Shown: one piece after another, positions 63,993 to 64,000 of the stretch | Layout of the letters: each line of letters begins with the position of its first letter | How positions within the stretch are numbered: the first letter of the stretch is position 1 | Assembly: GCA_002104905.1 (NCBI GenBank) | Contig: MCFE01000020.1 | Span: 62,001-126,000 of the forward strand | Direction of reading: 5' to 3' | DNA length: 64,000 nucleotides | Source: Basidiobolus meristosporus CBS 931.73 | Lineage: Eukaryota > Basidiobolomycota > Basidiobolomycetes > Basidiobolales > Basidiobolaceae | Made by a program: the position numbers and the translations under genes | The notes under the pieces: model-generated | Told to the model about the DNA's origin: nothing | Seen by the model: the letters and a program-made list of their open reading frames with translations, nothing else | Databases searched by the model: none

Positions 63993-64000
63993 TTCTGGGA

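Larger units (their letters stand above)
61967..64000 (-). mobile_element. Ty1/copia retrotransposon, 3' part
   Basis: Element body runs off the right edge. Visible: reverse transcriptase, RNase H, polypurine tract and 3' LTR; gag, protease, most of integrase and the 5' LTR are not in the window. Confidence 0.93.

Overview
The window is nuclear DNA of a fungus. Genes carry many short GT-AG introns (mostly 45-80 nt), often with CTAAC/CTAAT branch sites. There is a fungal-type mRNA capping triphosphatase (Cet1/Pct1), an RPB1 with a heptad CTD, a Delta14-sterol reductase, a trifunctional FOL1 folate enzyme, QCR6, SNF4 and a Ty1/copia retrotransposon. The mixed intron-rich architecture, the [2Fe-2S]-type ferrochelatase and the accessory genes suggest an early-diverging (zygomycete-grade) lineage; Basidiobolus/Entomophthoromycotina are plausible, but the species cannot be fixed from the sequence.

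Layout. 0-6.4 kb: 3' part of MED14, FOL1, and a BTB/POZ protein. 6.7-11.2 kb: a seven-exon coiled-coil gene too fragmented for a simple ORF scan, a 5'-truncated LINE with a perfect 17-bp target-site duplication, an acidic pseudogene, and a 25-bp tandem repeat. 11.3-14.4 kb: ERG24 and ferrochelatase, convergent. 15-19.5 kb: an unidentified intron-rich or decayed gene, a secreted subtilisin-inhibitor-like (SSI) protein, and a pile of copia LTR relics. 20.7-26.4 kb: a three-gene island with nicotianamine synthase, a ZIF1-like MFS transporter and a YSL/OPT transporter. 27.2-28 kb: more solo LTRs. 28.5-44.3 kb: RACK1 with a U24-type snoRNA in its intron, an alpha/beta hydrolase, RPB1, Cet1, QCR6 and SNF4. 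44.6-52.6 kb: an ATF/CREB bZIP factor and a translation/ribosome-biogenesis group (RPS29, RPS5, RPL43, NOP58) with a twin-PAS protein in it. 53-60 kb: NMA111 and alanine aminotransferase. 62-64 kb: the 3' end of a copia element with its LTR.

The most interesting system is the nicotianamine island at 20.7-26.4 kb. NAS makes the metal chelator nicotianamine. The divergently transcribed MFS protein resembles plant ZIF1-type nicotianamine transporters. The OPT protein is of the length and type of YSL metal-nicotianamine transporters. Synthesis, export or compartmentation, and uptake therefore sit side by side, bracketed by LTRs of the same copia family. The second is a single-exon secreted SSI-type protease inhibitor, a fold known mainly from Streptomyces, which looks like a bacterial acquisition.

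Exon-intron models were built by hand by matching splice consensus, reading phase and family conservation. All domain assignments rest on recall of family motifs, with no database search.
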